Positions 56,601-64,000 of a stretch of 64,000 bases of DNA are shown here, piece by piece (position 1 is the stretch's first letter; the number at the start of each line of letters is the position of its first letter). The position numbers were made by a program, and so were the translations under genes. The stretch is from Methanosarcina vacuolata Z-761 (GTDB lineage: Archaea; Halobacteriota; Methanosarcinia; Methanosarcinales; Methanosarcinaceae), in contig NZ_CP009520.1 of the NCBI RefSeq assembly GCF_000969905.1, forward strand, positions 1,798,001 to 1,862,000. The letters are read 5' to 3'. Under the pieces are notes generated by a model. It was not told where the DNA came from. It saw only the letters and a list, made by a program, of their open reading frames with translations, and made no database searches.

Positions 56601-59265
56601 ATACAATTCTTTTTCGGTTTTCCATAAGGACCTTTTTGTCAAGTTTCCTGAACTTGCCAAGTTTACCTTCGTGGAGTTCCCGGATAAAAGTCGAAAGTAT
56701 AGGCCTTTTCCTGAAAGTGCGATTCAGGAGGATTTCGGCGTAGTTTCCTTCAAAAGCAGGAATTGCGTCACACACTGCGAGTTTTCCGGATTCAAGGTCT
56801 TCCATTATCGGGGCTGCCTTTGTTTCAAGACAGACCTGCCTGTAACAAAGATACTGGCTCCAGAGCACCAGGGACGAAGTCTCGTTTTTCCAGCAGGTTA
56901 CGAGGGTTTTTAATGAACTTAGCTTTGCGGCTTCCAGGCCTTCTGGGCACATTTTCCCAAAATCTGCGCCTATACGAATCCCAACTCTCTTAAATGACTC
57001 CAGAAACTCCTGCGTTGCGGCCAGTACATGGCTGGACGCAGATTCGATTGCTTCGCTGTCAATTCCAAGTCCTATAAGCCTTAAACTCCTGTCTGTGAAA
57101 GTGCCTTCTTTCAGATACTGCTGGAAAAGAATTATCCATTGGCTGTATTCCTCAAGCTGTTCAGGATCGCTTTCAAAGCCTTTCCAGTAATCTCCAAAGT
57201 ATTTTTCTCCTTCTGCACCCGAATTTTCAAGTTCCAGCCTGAGGGCTTTGTATTCGGAAATGCCGGTTAGGTCAAGCAGGATTTTACTGTTTCTGAAAGG
57301 CACTCGTGAGAGATAGCAAGCTGAAATTTCTTTTTTGAGCCTCCTGTATTTCGGGCTTAAAAACTTGAGGAGACTGCCGGAAAGCTCCTCGAATTCAGAG
57401 GTATCAAGGCTAAAAATCTCAGGGCGAAAAGTTTTGTCCGCAAAAGTTTTGAGCTCAAGGTATTTCCTGAATTTTGAAACCAGAGTTTCTGCCTCTGTTA
57501 TTGAGTTTTCGGATTCATATCCCAAATTCTGAAGCATTTTTTCAGGGATGGTTTTTGAGTTTCCAAGGAATTTTGCGGCATTGATTACGGTTGCAATTCC
57601 CTCGAGAGTGTCAGGTTTTAAGGTTGCAGAAAGGTCATTAAGGGTTTTTATGGCGGTTTCAAGGGTCTCAAAAGCCTCAGCGCATTCGTCTGTAAAGGCT
57701 CCGATTTCTCCCAGATCCGAAGGCAGTACAAGCCCTGGATCGCAGCCGTACCAGGGATTTTTCCAGACCGGCCCGAGAAAAGGAAGTACCTGACTCAGTT
57801 TTTCTATAACAGCTTCTGCATCGGCCCAGGCTTCAGGATCCCAGGTTTCGGGTTCTTGAAACTTATATAAGGGCATTTTCAGGCCTTTTGATTCAAAATA
57901 AGCCCTTGTTTTTTCCCGAATGCCATAGAGGGTATAGAGGCTTGGGTAGATTTTTCCCGCAGGTTCCCCAAGTGATAGGGCATACTGGTTGAGTTCATGT
58001 TTTAGCTTTTCGAGCTCGTTTATATCTCTGTCGGGGCGTATGGGGGAAGGAGCTTCGCGGTTCAGGGTCTTTTCCAGCTCTTCGAGCACGGCTTTTTTGC
58101 GGGTCTGGTTGCTGTGGATCTCCAGGCAGAGTTCTCCAAGGCCGGCAGAGTCCAGCCTGCTTTTTACAACCTGAAGGGCAGCTATTTTTTCACTCAAGAA
58201 AAGTACGCTTTTTCCCTGGGCTATAAGTTCTGCAATCGTATTTGCAATCGTCTGAGACTTGCCGGTCCCGGGAGGTCCCTCAACAACAAGGTTTCTTCCG
58301 GCTTTCACATCTTCAATGACTGCAATCTGGGAAGAATCTGCGTCCATTATCTGATAAGTGTCCTTTGCCGGAAGTTTAAGGTCAACCTCTTCTTCCAGAA
58401 AACCGGAAACCTCACATTCTGGGTCTTCAGGGTTAAAGACCTCCTGGATCAATGGGTGGTCAGCAGGAGACATGTCTTCAGGCCAGGTTGCAGGGTCAAG
58501 GTCCTTATACATGACAAATTTCTTGAAGTTAAAAAGGTCAAGGCAGATTTCAGGCAGAAGTTTCCAGTCTCTATTTTCATGAATTTCTCTGGATACAGCC
58601 CTGAAATATTTCTCAATCCCCGAAGCTTCCTCAGGCATTTCAAATTCAGGAATCGTGATTCCGAATTCTTTCATTTTTGCCTGTAGGGTAATTGAAGTGA
58701 AGATTTCGTCTCCTGTCCACTGGATGCTGAAAATTCGGCCTTTGCTTATGCGTTTGAGTTCAACGGGAATAAGAAGTAGAGGAGCTTTCGGATTTTTTAT
58801 GGCCGACCGGCTTTCACTCCACTGCAGAAAGCCCAGTGCAAGGTAGAGAACAGGATATCCCTGTTCTTCAAATATGGAGTTTGCCTGGTTAAAGACATAA
58901 AAAAGCTTTTTATCTAGGGTTTCGCTGTCATCAGGGGTTTCCAGAAAAGTTTCGGAGCGAGAAGTATGGGTTTTATCTTCGGATACCAGAATATTTCCTA
59001 TTGTTTTCAAAAGCCGTTTTTCCTTTTCAGAAGCCTCGTATTTCTCCCCATTTTCACTTTTCCTGCCTTTTCTTAACTGAGCTGTTGCTCTGAACCTCAT
59101 CGATTTTTCCTGGAGGACAAAGAGTTCGTAAATTTCCTCCGGGCTCCTACCTGTAATCGAGATGGTCCTTTTCTGAGAAGGGCGGTAATTGAGAAGATTA
59201 TTTCGAAGGGACAGATCAAGCAAATTCTGCCTCAGGGCTTCCAATTCCTTAACTACGTCTACCAT
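53602..59265 (-). CDS. hhe: DUF4011-SF1 helicase-Vsr-like nuclease-DUF3320 protein (hhe-like)
   Basis: 1887 aa. The N-terminus LEALRQNLLDLSLRNNLLNY is DUF4011. The helicase core has Walker A GPPGTGKSQT (about residue 327), motif Ia FLSEKIAAL, Walker B IIFDEASQV (about 963), GDSKQLPPTDF, LRWHYRSRHE and the late motifs TIQGDERDVILLS and LNVLITRAREKC. Residues about 1255-1365 are a Vsr/DUF559-type nuclease (YRLDLAVPDP, LGIEYDGKSYY, RVWSTDWYLHP). A charged, low-complexity linker (about 1375-1720) leads to a C-terminal DUF3320 region (IVACEGPIHAQLLQQRIKSH). The DUF4011-helicase-Vsr architecture was reported as a single-gene anti-phage system (hhe). The role here is inferred. Confidence 0.88.
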   Translation of the reverse strand: MVDVVKELEALRQNLLDLSLRNNLLNYRPSQKRTISITGRSPEEIYELFVLQEKSMRFRATAQLRKGRKSENGEKYEASEKEKRLLKTIGNILVSEDKTHTSRSETFLETPDDSETLDKKLFYVFNQANSIFEEQGYPVLYLALGFLQWSESRSAIKNPKAPLLLIPVELKRISKGRIFSIQWTGDEIFTSITLQAKMKEFGITIPEFEMPEEASGIEKYFRAVSREIHENRDWKLLPEICLDLFNFKKFVMYKDLDPATWPEDMSPADHPLIQEVFNPEDPECEVSGFLEEEVDLKLPAKDTYQIMDADSSQIAVIEDVKAGRNLVVEGPPGTGKSQTIANTIAELIAQGKSVLFLSEKIAALQVVKSRLDSAGLGELCLEIHSNQTRKKAVLEELEKTLNREAPSPIRPDRDINELEKLKHELNQYALSLGEPAGKIYPSLYTLYGIREKTRAYFESKGLKMPLYKFQEPETWDPEAWADAEAVIEKLSQVLPFLGPVWKNPWYGCDPGLVLPSDLGEIGAFTDECAEAFETLETAIKTLNDLSATLKPDTLEGIATVINAAKFLGNSKTIPEKMLQNLGYESENSITEAETLVSKFRKYLELKTFADKTFRPEIFSLDTSEFEELSGSLLKFLSPKYRRLKKEISACYLSRVPFRNSKILLDLTGISEYKALRLELENSGAEGEKYFGDYWKGFESDPEQLEEYSQWIILFQQYLKEGTFTDRSLRLIGLGIDSEAIESASSHVLAATQEFLESFKRVGIRIGADFGKMCPEGLEAAKLSSLKTLVTCWKNETSSLVLWSQYLCYRQVCLETKAAPIMEDLESGKLAVCDAIPAFEGNYAEILLNRTFRKRPILSTFIRELHEGKLGKFRKLDKKVLMENRKRIVCSAYEETPKLVSGASRSSEAGILLNEFNRKRGHMPIRTLMKKAGGLIQKIKPCFLMSPLSIAQYLDPRSTRFDVIIFDEASQVKPEDAVGALLRGKQVVVMGDSKQLPPTDFFDTVLDFPESEPDDCITAVDMESILNVCKRSFPVKTLRWHYRSRHESLIAISNQEFYDNRLYVYPSPMQKDEKLGLKFVHLPDSIYERGKSGANRIEARAVARSVFEHFSRYPDKSLGVGTFNIKQQEAIQEEIEALLKTNPGLDLNSGNGKGEHFFVKNLETIQGDERDVILLSVGFGFDSNRKLSLNFGPLNREGGERRLNVLITRAREKCVVFANFTSRDLKLDENSPFGLRALKVFLEFAESGKLPLPAYRREKLDLPFEEAVYNFLAENGCEIHRQIGCAGYRLDLAVPDPAHPGRYVLGIEYDGKSYYSLHVARDRDRLRQQVLEGLGWRIYRVWSTDWYLHPKESREKLLEAVNGAIKQAKIQAISEIGPEVSRVNEPTARPGPVNRSPAGRYSSSPANPGLSRVPVSPAVSVESEDGNEDELESRSYNRACLSETFEAKLLLEPSFGAEAEKPYSDSFFKLEEGLTAPSDTDFLPEIDVRARSMALVADENSRKKPVGRSKKSKLLKFSVDPHSKGNKADLIPEPEPEKVSFYQAYPEIDFSASPEKKKRKRINEFAYIYGSEGYFEPEPDLEEENYEAGDDSYEWTWDSETQVKHEEEPVIEHDIKRRTETRLSEPALKHTYKAETRNPKEPFSSAPAEKTGTFFEKPDTGSSLKFRAGNTGSRTVELREIPGKKPELGNSKKEPENLSGKSSSLEDVVPLYQVCLSSGLPQTGDLSEVSDKQLEEAILRIVACEGPIHAQLLQQRIKSHTGISRMLGKIKQRINNVADLAESSGEIKAKGEFYWPVSKPACLLRRREGDESAKIEWICDEEIKEAIRFVLYNQYSTPLEDLIVQTSRVLGIKTTRKNAKERIEKLVKAGIENEELTLTPNEMIYFVK

Positions 59266-59608
59266 AAGAATACCAGGCTCTTTTGAAATAATCTGTGAAA
59301 TATGCTTAAGATTAATAGAATAAAGATCACATACTAATAAATTTTATTAGTTCCAACCGGAAACAGAGCTATGAATAAATAAAAAAATACAACCCGGATG
59401 GCAGAGAACTCATTTAAGAATGAAATTCTTAAGAATAACACATTTAAGAATATTTTTTTTGTTATATCTGAAAACTATTTCCTTATTATTAGAGTTTTTC
59501 TAAAAATTGCGGTTATTCGTATTTTCGTTATATTTCAGCCTTCTTGAGTGTTTTCAAAAAGCTTGCTGGACTCGAGATTTTCACATTACTTTTCCCGCTT
59601 CTGGTAAG

Positions 59609-60535
59609 CTAAGGGACTGCAGGCAGTTTTTCCTTGAAAACAGGTTCTTCTTCGGTTTTGCTTTCCTCCTCCAGACTTGCCAGGAAAGAACTGGAAAGGA
59701 TAAGGGCACATCCAAATAGGGTTTCAGCGGATATGGGGTCTTTTAAGAGCAGGTAAGCGAAAAAAATCGCACTTACAGGTTCAATCAGGGAAAGTATGCT
59801 TGCATTCTGGGCTTTGACATGTAAAAGCCCTGTAAAGTAAAGAATCGAACCTACTGAAGTGATTGTTATCCCTAGAAAGAGGAGAACAGGTAGGTTTTCA
59901 ACAAGAGCTATTACTGATGCCTGTTTTACAAAAGGAAGCAATAATACAAGCATTACGATGGTTGAGATAAAAAGTTGTTCTAAACCTGAATACTCATTCC
60001 TGAGATCTCGGGAGGTAATAGTAACGCAGGCGTAAAAAAAGCCTGAAAAAAGTCCCATAAGCACTCCAAAAAGATATGCTGGCTCAATTCCCGACCCAGA
60101 AACAAGGTTTTCAGGGCCTATTACCATTACTACACCCGTAAGAGAAAGAATAAGGGCAACAAGGCTCTTTTTGTTATGTTTCTCCTTCAGGAAAAGAGGG
60201 GCGAGCAGCAAAACGTAAAACGGAGCCGTATAAAGTAGAAGTACGGATATTGATACATTAGTAAAGCTCACAGCCATGTAATAAGAAACCATTGCACCTG
60301 CATTGAAAGCTCCAAGCAGTATCAAGTTTTTTCTTTTACCTCGGAGCCTGATTCCTGACAGTTTTCCAGTAACTGCCAGATAACCTGTAAGTGCGAGAAG
60401 CCCGAAAAGAAGCTGGTAAAACACAACAGCTCCTGCGGCCATATTCTTTACATACATGAAAAAAATTCCTGAAAATCCGTAGATGACAGATGCGGCAATT
60501 ACCTGGATATTTGCTTTTATGTGCTGCGGCTCCAT
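59609..60535 (-). CDS. EamA-family (DMT) transporter
   Basis: 308 aa with ten membrane segments in two EamA halves. Landmarks: VSYYMAVSFTNVSISVLLLY, FYVLLLAPLFLKEKHNKKSL, LSLIEPVSAIFFAYLLLKDP. Such proteins export or import metabolites (amino acids, nucleotide sugars, drugs); the substrate cannot be told. The C-terminus is acidic and cytoplasmic. It is convergent with nothing obvious and monocistronic. Confidence 0.85.
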   Translation of the reverse strand: MEPQHIKANIQVIAASVIYGFSGIFFMYVKNMAAGAVVFYQLLFGLLALTGYLAVTGKLSGIRLRGKRKNLILLGAFNAGAMVSYYMAVSFTNVSISVLLLYTAPFYVLLLAPLFLKEKHNKKSLVALILSLTGVVMVIGPENLVSGSGIEPAYLFGVLMGLFSGFFYACVTITSRDLRNEYSGLEQLFISTIVMLVLLLPFVKQASVIALVENLPVLLFLGITITSVGSILYFTGLLHVKAQNASILSLIEPVSAIFFAYLLLKDPISAETLFGCALILSSSFLASLEEESKTEEEPVFKEKLPAVP

Positions 60536-60589
60536 GACCTCTTCAAATATGTATTTCTGTTAAATAAGATTATCCTGAGTATGTTGAAA

Positions 60590-60670
60590 GTAATATCCAG
60601 ACAGCAGACTATTAGCAATATCCAGACAGTCAGACTATTAGCAATATCCAGACAATCAGACTATTAGCAG
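60590..60670. repeat. Minisatellite, 27-30-bp unit (AGCAATATCCAGACARTCAG), 3 copies
   Basis: Tandem units ending ACTATT, upstream of the EamA gene. Confidence 0.8.
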
Positions 60671-60907
60671 TCGGCATTTTGTAAACAGTAGTCTAAAAAC
60701 AACCAAAAAACCGTTTTATAAAAGAAATCTAGATAATCTTAAAGTTCTCAAAACAGGATAATGCGGATAGACGAGTGCGGAATAGAATGATTAGTATCGA
60801 ATATGCAGGTCCTATAATAGCTCTTGTTTTAAAAATTATATAAAAATAGTATTTTTAAGGTCCAGATGTGTATCTGGATTACTGAATAATTTATGGTCTT
60901 AATTGAA

Positions 60908-60960
60908 GTTAACTTGCACTTTTGAAGTTAACTTGCACTTTTGAAGTTAACTTGCACATT
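60908..60960. repeat. Minisatellite, 19-bp unit (GAAGTTAACTTGCACTTTT), 3 copies
   Basis: Each unit contains the palindrome AAGTTAACTT. It lies just before MITE copy D. Confidence 0.8.
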
Positions 60961-60973
60961 ATCAAACTTTTAC

Positions 60974-61077
60974 TGGCTCTTTTTCATTCCCTATGAATAA
61001 GATGATTTTCAATTCAAGACCGTATTGGTTTTTATGAGAATATTATGAGGATATCCACACAAAATAACGAAGAGCCA
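60974..61077. mobile_element. Foldback MITE, copy D (104 bp), with 6-bp target duplication
   Basis: Ends TGGCTCTTTT and CGAAGAGCCA. The flanks are TTTTAC on both sides (60968-60973 and 61078-61083), a direct target-site duplication that marks true transposition. Confidence 0.8.
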
Positions 61078-61122
61078 TTTTACTTTTAGATCCCTAAACT
61101 GTATTTTGTCACATTTCTTCTT

Positions 61123-61908
61123 TTAGTTTCTTCTTGTAATCCCGGATGCAGTTGCTGAAGGGTCAGAGTTTCCGAGCCTGTTCTTTACTCCAATTAACCG
61201 CACAACTACCATACTGATCTCAAAAAAGAACGCCATGGGCACGGCAACCATCATCTGACTGAAGACATCTGCCCCAGGAGTAACTACGGCTGCAATAAAC
61301 ACGACAAGGACATAAATATGCTTGCGGTACGTCACAAGAGTACTGTATTTTACAAATCCATTTCGGGTAAGGAAAGTAAGTACTATAGGGAGTTCAAAGA
61401 CCAGACCAAAGATTGCTGTAGTCGTTGCTATAAATGAGATAAACTTGAAAACCGAATAAGTCGCAGTCACCCCTGAGTCTGCTGCGTCAATGTAGAGGAA
61501 CTTAAGGAAGAGAGGCAGCATGAGGAAATAAGAATATGAAGCTCCAATGACGAACATGACAATGACCGCTAGACTCAGGAAAACAAACTGGCCTTTTCCA
61601 ATAGATATCGGAACTTTAATTGAGTACCGCTTCGAGATTGCCCTATAAGCATAGAATGCAATTAGAGGCAGGGTGATGAGAATTCCTATTATAATAGAGA
61701 GCTTTAGCTCCAGCATCATTACCTCAAGGGGAGATACATACACCAGCTTTGCGCCCTCTGGGAGAAGATCAACCTTCATTCTCTCAATTAGAGGGCCTGT
61801 AAACTGGAAAGAGAGAATAATGCCTGTGATAAGGACCCCAGCAATCACAAGTAACTTATTTCGCAGGGTCAGCAGAATTGCACTGAGATTTTCAATCGCT
61901 TCAGACAT
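61123..61908 (-). CDS. tatC: Tat translocase subunit TatC (first paralogue)
   Basis: 261 aa with six membrane segments. Landmarks: ENLSAILLTLRNKLLVIAG, LVYVSPLEVMMLELKLSIII, GLVFELPIVLTFLTRNGFV, YVLVVFIAAVVTPGADVFSQ. TatC recognises twin-arginine signal peptides and, with TatA, exports folded proteins. It is divergent from the second tatC. The C-terminus is Ser/Arg-rich. Membrane spacing and the conserved Glu in FELP fit the family. Confidence 0.88.
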   Translation of the reverse strand: MSEAIENLSAILLTLRNKLLVIAGVLITGIILSFQFTGPLIERMKVDLLPEGAKLVYVSPLEVMMLELKLSIIIGILITLPLIAFYAYRAISKRYSIKVPISIGKGQFVFLSLAVIVMFVIGASYSYFLMLPLFLKFLYIDAADSGVTATYSVFKFISFIATTTAIFGLVFELPIVLTFLTRNGFVKYSTLVTYRKHIYVLVVFIAAVVTPGADVFSQMMVAVPMAFFFEISMVVVRLIGVKNRLGNSDPSATASGITRRN

Positions 61909-62394
61909 AATGAGTACCTATCCGGGAAAGCAAAAGAAAGTTTTTTGTCCTATTTAAAGAAACCTTATATTCACCGCAGTGAGATCTATTCATTGCAGAG
62001 ATTTTCATATCAACTTTCTTTTTACCTATTTTGTTTTTTCGATTTTAGGTTTTTTCGGTTCTTTTCACGGAATCCTTCAAATTTTCCTGAGACTGCAAGC
62101 CATTCAGAAGATTCAATTGATGAAAGTCACGAAATCTGAGTATGGAAACAACGGGTTCAAGTATAGAGAACCGGGAAATAGCAGTTGTTTTAATAGGTGA
62201 TAGTATTTATTACGAGTATATTATATTAATTATCTTAATTCGTTTACACAATCATCAATTAATTATCTGAATCCGATTATATTATTTGTTATAACTAAAT
62301 TTATATTAATTGAATAATTATAATACATAAATTATTTTAAGTAAATTATAGTAATCGTCAGCATATATTAATCAAACTCTCTTAATCGTATTAT

Positions 62395-62590
62395 ATTAAT
62401 AATTTTAAGTAATTATATATCATTTCAAGTGATAATGTCAACCATTTTAAGTAATTATGTTAATCGTTTTAAGTAATTATGTTAATCATTTTAAGTAATT
62501 ATGTGAATCATTTTAAGTAATTATGTTAATCGCTTCAAGTAATTATGTTAATCGTTTTAAGTGATTATGTTAATCATTTTAAGTGATTGC
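62395..62590. repeat. Minisatellite, 22-bp unit (TTTTAAGTAATTATGTTAATCG), about 9 copies
   Basis: Head-to-tail copies with small changes (TTAATCATT, TGAATCATT, GTGATTATG), fading into similar AT-rich sequence back to about 62200. Confidence 0.85.
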
Positions 62591-62683
62591 ATTATTAATG
62601 GCTCAGTACTATAAATGCTCAAGTATGCAGCTTTCAAGTATGCAAATATATAGTAGAAAGATATTCTGAAGAGGGATCGTAAA

Positions 62684-62770
62684 ATGGATTGTGAAGATCT
62701 CTTTCACCGGGAAATTGGAATACCTCCGAAGAGTTGCAGATTTACATTCTATATTATGTTCCGACATTAA
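62684..62770 (+). CDS. Possible small ORF upstream of the second tatC (28 aa)
   Basis: MDCEDLFHREIGIPPKSCRF and FTFYIMFRH, preceded by GAGGG eight bases before the ATG and by a TATA-like AAATATATAG at about 62645. It ends 34 bases before the tatC ATG, at the tatC TATA box. It could be a leader peptide or chance. Confidence 0.25.
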   Translation: MDCEDLFHREIGIPPKSCRFTFYIMFRH

Positions 62771-62777
62771 TATATTT
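62766..62777 (+). promoter_or_regulatory. TATA box of the second tatC
   Basis: TTAATATATTTA, 28-39 bases before the ATG at 62805, predicts a start near 62798 and a nearly leaderless mRNA. Confidence 0.5.
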
Positions 62778-62804
62778 ACCTAGATAGATGTAAGAGCGGA
62801 AAAA

Positions 62805-63587
62805 ATGAACTCACAGAACACAGGCAACAGACCAACAGCTTCTACCGAAAAAAACTCGGGGATGAACTCTTATCCTTCCGGTGTCCCGGGAGATAATGAG
62901 GAACCTCTCATGGTTCACCTGTTAGAGCTCAGAAACCGTCTAGCAATCGTTTTGATCTGGCTCTGTCTGGGAATACTTATTGCTTTCCCATTTTCAGCAA
63001 AAGGGATGCTGATTGTCTGGAAGGAATTTATAAATACTGACTTTTACATGACGGCTTACTCACCTCTTGAATGGACCTTTGCGCGCCTCAAGCTCTGCCT
63101 CGTTTTTGCTCTGGCCACTTCAATCCCTCTGCTCTTCTACGAGCTTTACAGGTTTGCAGGCAAAGGACTTTATCCACATGAGAAGCGCTTTTTCCTCAAG
63201 GTCATTCCTCTATCCTTCCTGCTTTTCATCTTTGGGACCTCTATAGGGTACTTTATCGTCCTGCCTGTCATGTTCAAATACATTCTATTTTACTCGGGAG
63301 ACATGGCTACAGCGCAGCTTTCCGTTCAGGATACTCTCTCAGCAGTAACTACAATTCTGTCAGGTTTCGGAATTGTATTCCAGCTTCCCTTGCTTGTGAT
63401 TTTTGCCGTGAAAATGGGGCTTATAGAATACGAGACTCTTAAAAAGCAAAGGATACTGGTCTACAGTGTGATTATGGCAATTTCACTTTTCCTTTCGCCT
63501 GATCCTACATTCATTGCCCAGATCCTTGTGGCGTTTTTATTGGGAATTCTCTTTGAGTTCAGCCTGCTACTTATCCGGCTATTTTGA
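62805..63587 (+). CDS. tatC: Tat translocase subunit TatC (second paralogue)
   Basis: 260 aa. A polar N-terminal extension (MNSQNTGNRPTASTEKNS) is followed by the canonical MVHLLELRNRLAIVLIWLCL, YSPLEWTFARLKLCLVFA, RFFLKVIPLSFLLFIFGTSI, GIVFQLPLLVIFAVKMGLI and FLSPDPTFIAQILVAFLLGI. Compared with the first paralogue it has Gln instead of Glu in F(E/Q)LP. tatA follows 130 bases later. Two TatC proteins of this sort, each with a different partner face, suggest heteromeric or substrate-specific translocons. Confidence 0.92.
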   Translation: MNSQNTGNRPTASTEKNSGMNSYPSGVPGDNEEPLMVHLLELRNRLAIVLIWLCLGILIAFPFSAKGMLIVWKEFINTDFYMTAYSPLEWTFARLKLCLVFALATSIPLLFYELYRFAGKGLYPHEKRFFLKVIPLSFLLFIFGTSIGYFIVLPVMFKYILFYSGDMATAQLSVQDTLSAVTTILSGFGIVFQLPLLVIFAVKMGLIEYETLKKQRILVYSVIMAISLFLSPDPTFIAQILVAFLLGILFEFSLLLIRLF

Positions 63588-63686
63588 TAGCTAGTTTGCC
63601 TATTTATAGGACCCTTTATTTTTAAAAACAGGTGTTTTTAAAAGGATCTCCGAACAAGCCAGTCCTACCGATCTTATTACAAGAAC

Positions 63687-63696
63687 TTTTATATTT
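63687..63696 (+). promoter_or_regulatory. TATA box of tatA
   Basis: TTTTATATTT, 22-31 bases before the ATG at 63718. Transcription would begin at or next to the ATG, and no ribosome-binding site precedes it, so the tatA mRNA is probably leaderless. Confidence 0.55.
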
Positions 63697-63717
63697 GATT
63701 GTTGATAATAACCAACA

Positions 63718-64000
63718 ATGATAGGCACACAGGAATTAATAGTAATTCTTATTGTAGCTCTCTTCCTCTTTGGGCCGCAGAAGCTTCCTGAGCTTGCACG
63801 ATCGTTAGGAAGTGCAATGGGAGAATTTAAAAAAGCACAGCGCGCTTCTGAGCTTGAGCTCAATCAATTTGATGCCTACACCAGAAAAGCTGCGAATACA
63901 GCTGCTTCTGAGGAAAAAGAGAAAGGGACGGAACAAAAAGATACTCCCAGCAGCAGTAAAAAAACAAACACCGATACAAAGCTGGAAACCGGTACAGAAT
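63718..64000 (+). CDS. tatA: Tat translocase subunit TatA (cut by window end)
   Basis: At least 94 aa: MIGTQELIVILIVALFLFGP (membrane helix and FGP hinge), then QKLPELARSLGSAMGEFKKA (amphipathic helix), then a charged Lys/Glu/Thr tail running off the window. TatA forms the oligomeric pore element that works with TatC. It is in the same direction as the second tatC. Confidence 0.93.
   Translation, partial: MIGTQELIVILIVALFLFGPQKLPELARSLGSAMGEFKKAQRASELELNQFDAYTRKAANTAASEEKEKGTEQKDTPSSSKKTNTDTKLETGTE

Larger units (their letters stand above)
61909..62804. other. Divergent spacer between the two tatC genes
   Basis: About 900 bases, very AT-rich. It contains the minisatellite at 62200-62590 and a short frame at 62684-62770, listed separately. 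I see no other gene. Confidence 0.5.

Overview
The window is almost certainly from a mesophilic methanogenic archaeon of the genus Methanosarcina. It carries three methanofuran-biosynthesis genes (mfnD, mfnF, mfnE), archaeal-type PEP carboxylase, archaeal enolase, aEF-1B, Brix and Pcc1 proteins, TATA-box promoters, long AT-rich spacers full of minisatellites and decayed insertion sequences, and a bacterial-type grpE-dnaK-dnaJ operon of the kind mesophilic methanogens acquired from bacteria. Assignments come from reading motifs in the translated sequence; no database search was run.

Layout. 1-0.9 kb: left-truncated IS1-family element. 1-4.8 kb: secreted beta-propeller protein, a stand-alone NifH-like iron protein, an unknown small gene under a double palindrome, and a small winged-helix gene. 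6-9.3 kb: PaaK-type adenylate-forming ligase and a large exported protein. 9.7-14.4 kb: a STAND/NB-ARC ATPase with eight TPRs, a winged-helix regulator and an MTH865-family protein. 14.9-20.1 kb: ppcA, an IS21 istB remnant, trkH and trkA. 20.6-25.2 kb: dnaJ, dnaK, grpE (transcribed grpE first) and a small membrane protein. 25.4-29.3 kb: mfnD-mfnF-mfnE, a zinc-ribbon protein, aEF-1B and tRNA-Ala(CGC). 30-35 kb: radical SAM protein, a repeat-rich graveyard with two terminal-inverted-repeat elements, two small genes and an LPG-synthase-like membrane protein. 35.5-43.3 kb: P-type ATPase, UspA, enolase, a regulator, a PPC/DUF296 protein and an ABC ATPase. 43.7-50.4 kb: tRNA-Gln(CTG), two putative DNA-binding proteins, IS21/IS256 remnants, a zinc-finger membrane protein, Brix and Pcc1. 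50.4-60.5 kb: GT2-GtrA fusion, a GT-C-like membrane protein, a 1887-aa helicase-nuclease and a DMT exporter. 61-64 kb: Tat translocon (tatC, second tatC, tatA, the last cut by the window end).

The strongest candidates for unusual biology are (i) the 9.8-kb STAND-TPR protein, with a short RHIM-like G-N-Y-N motif between an N-terminal helical domain and the ATPase; (ii) the DUF4011-helicase-Vsr-DUF3320 giant, resembling the reported single-gene anti-phage system hhe; (iii) the palindrome pair with a related third site around 3.85-4.33 kb, suggesting a small regulon of two unknown genes; and (iv) several structured repeat families: a ~104-bp foldback MITE (four copies, one with a 6-bp target duplication), a two-hairpin repeat with covarying stems, and a 610-bp element with 39-bp terminal inverted repeats.

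About twenty spacers carry minisatellites with 13-35 bp units, each with its own unit sequence. Their apparent ORFs are repeat artefacts and were left out.
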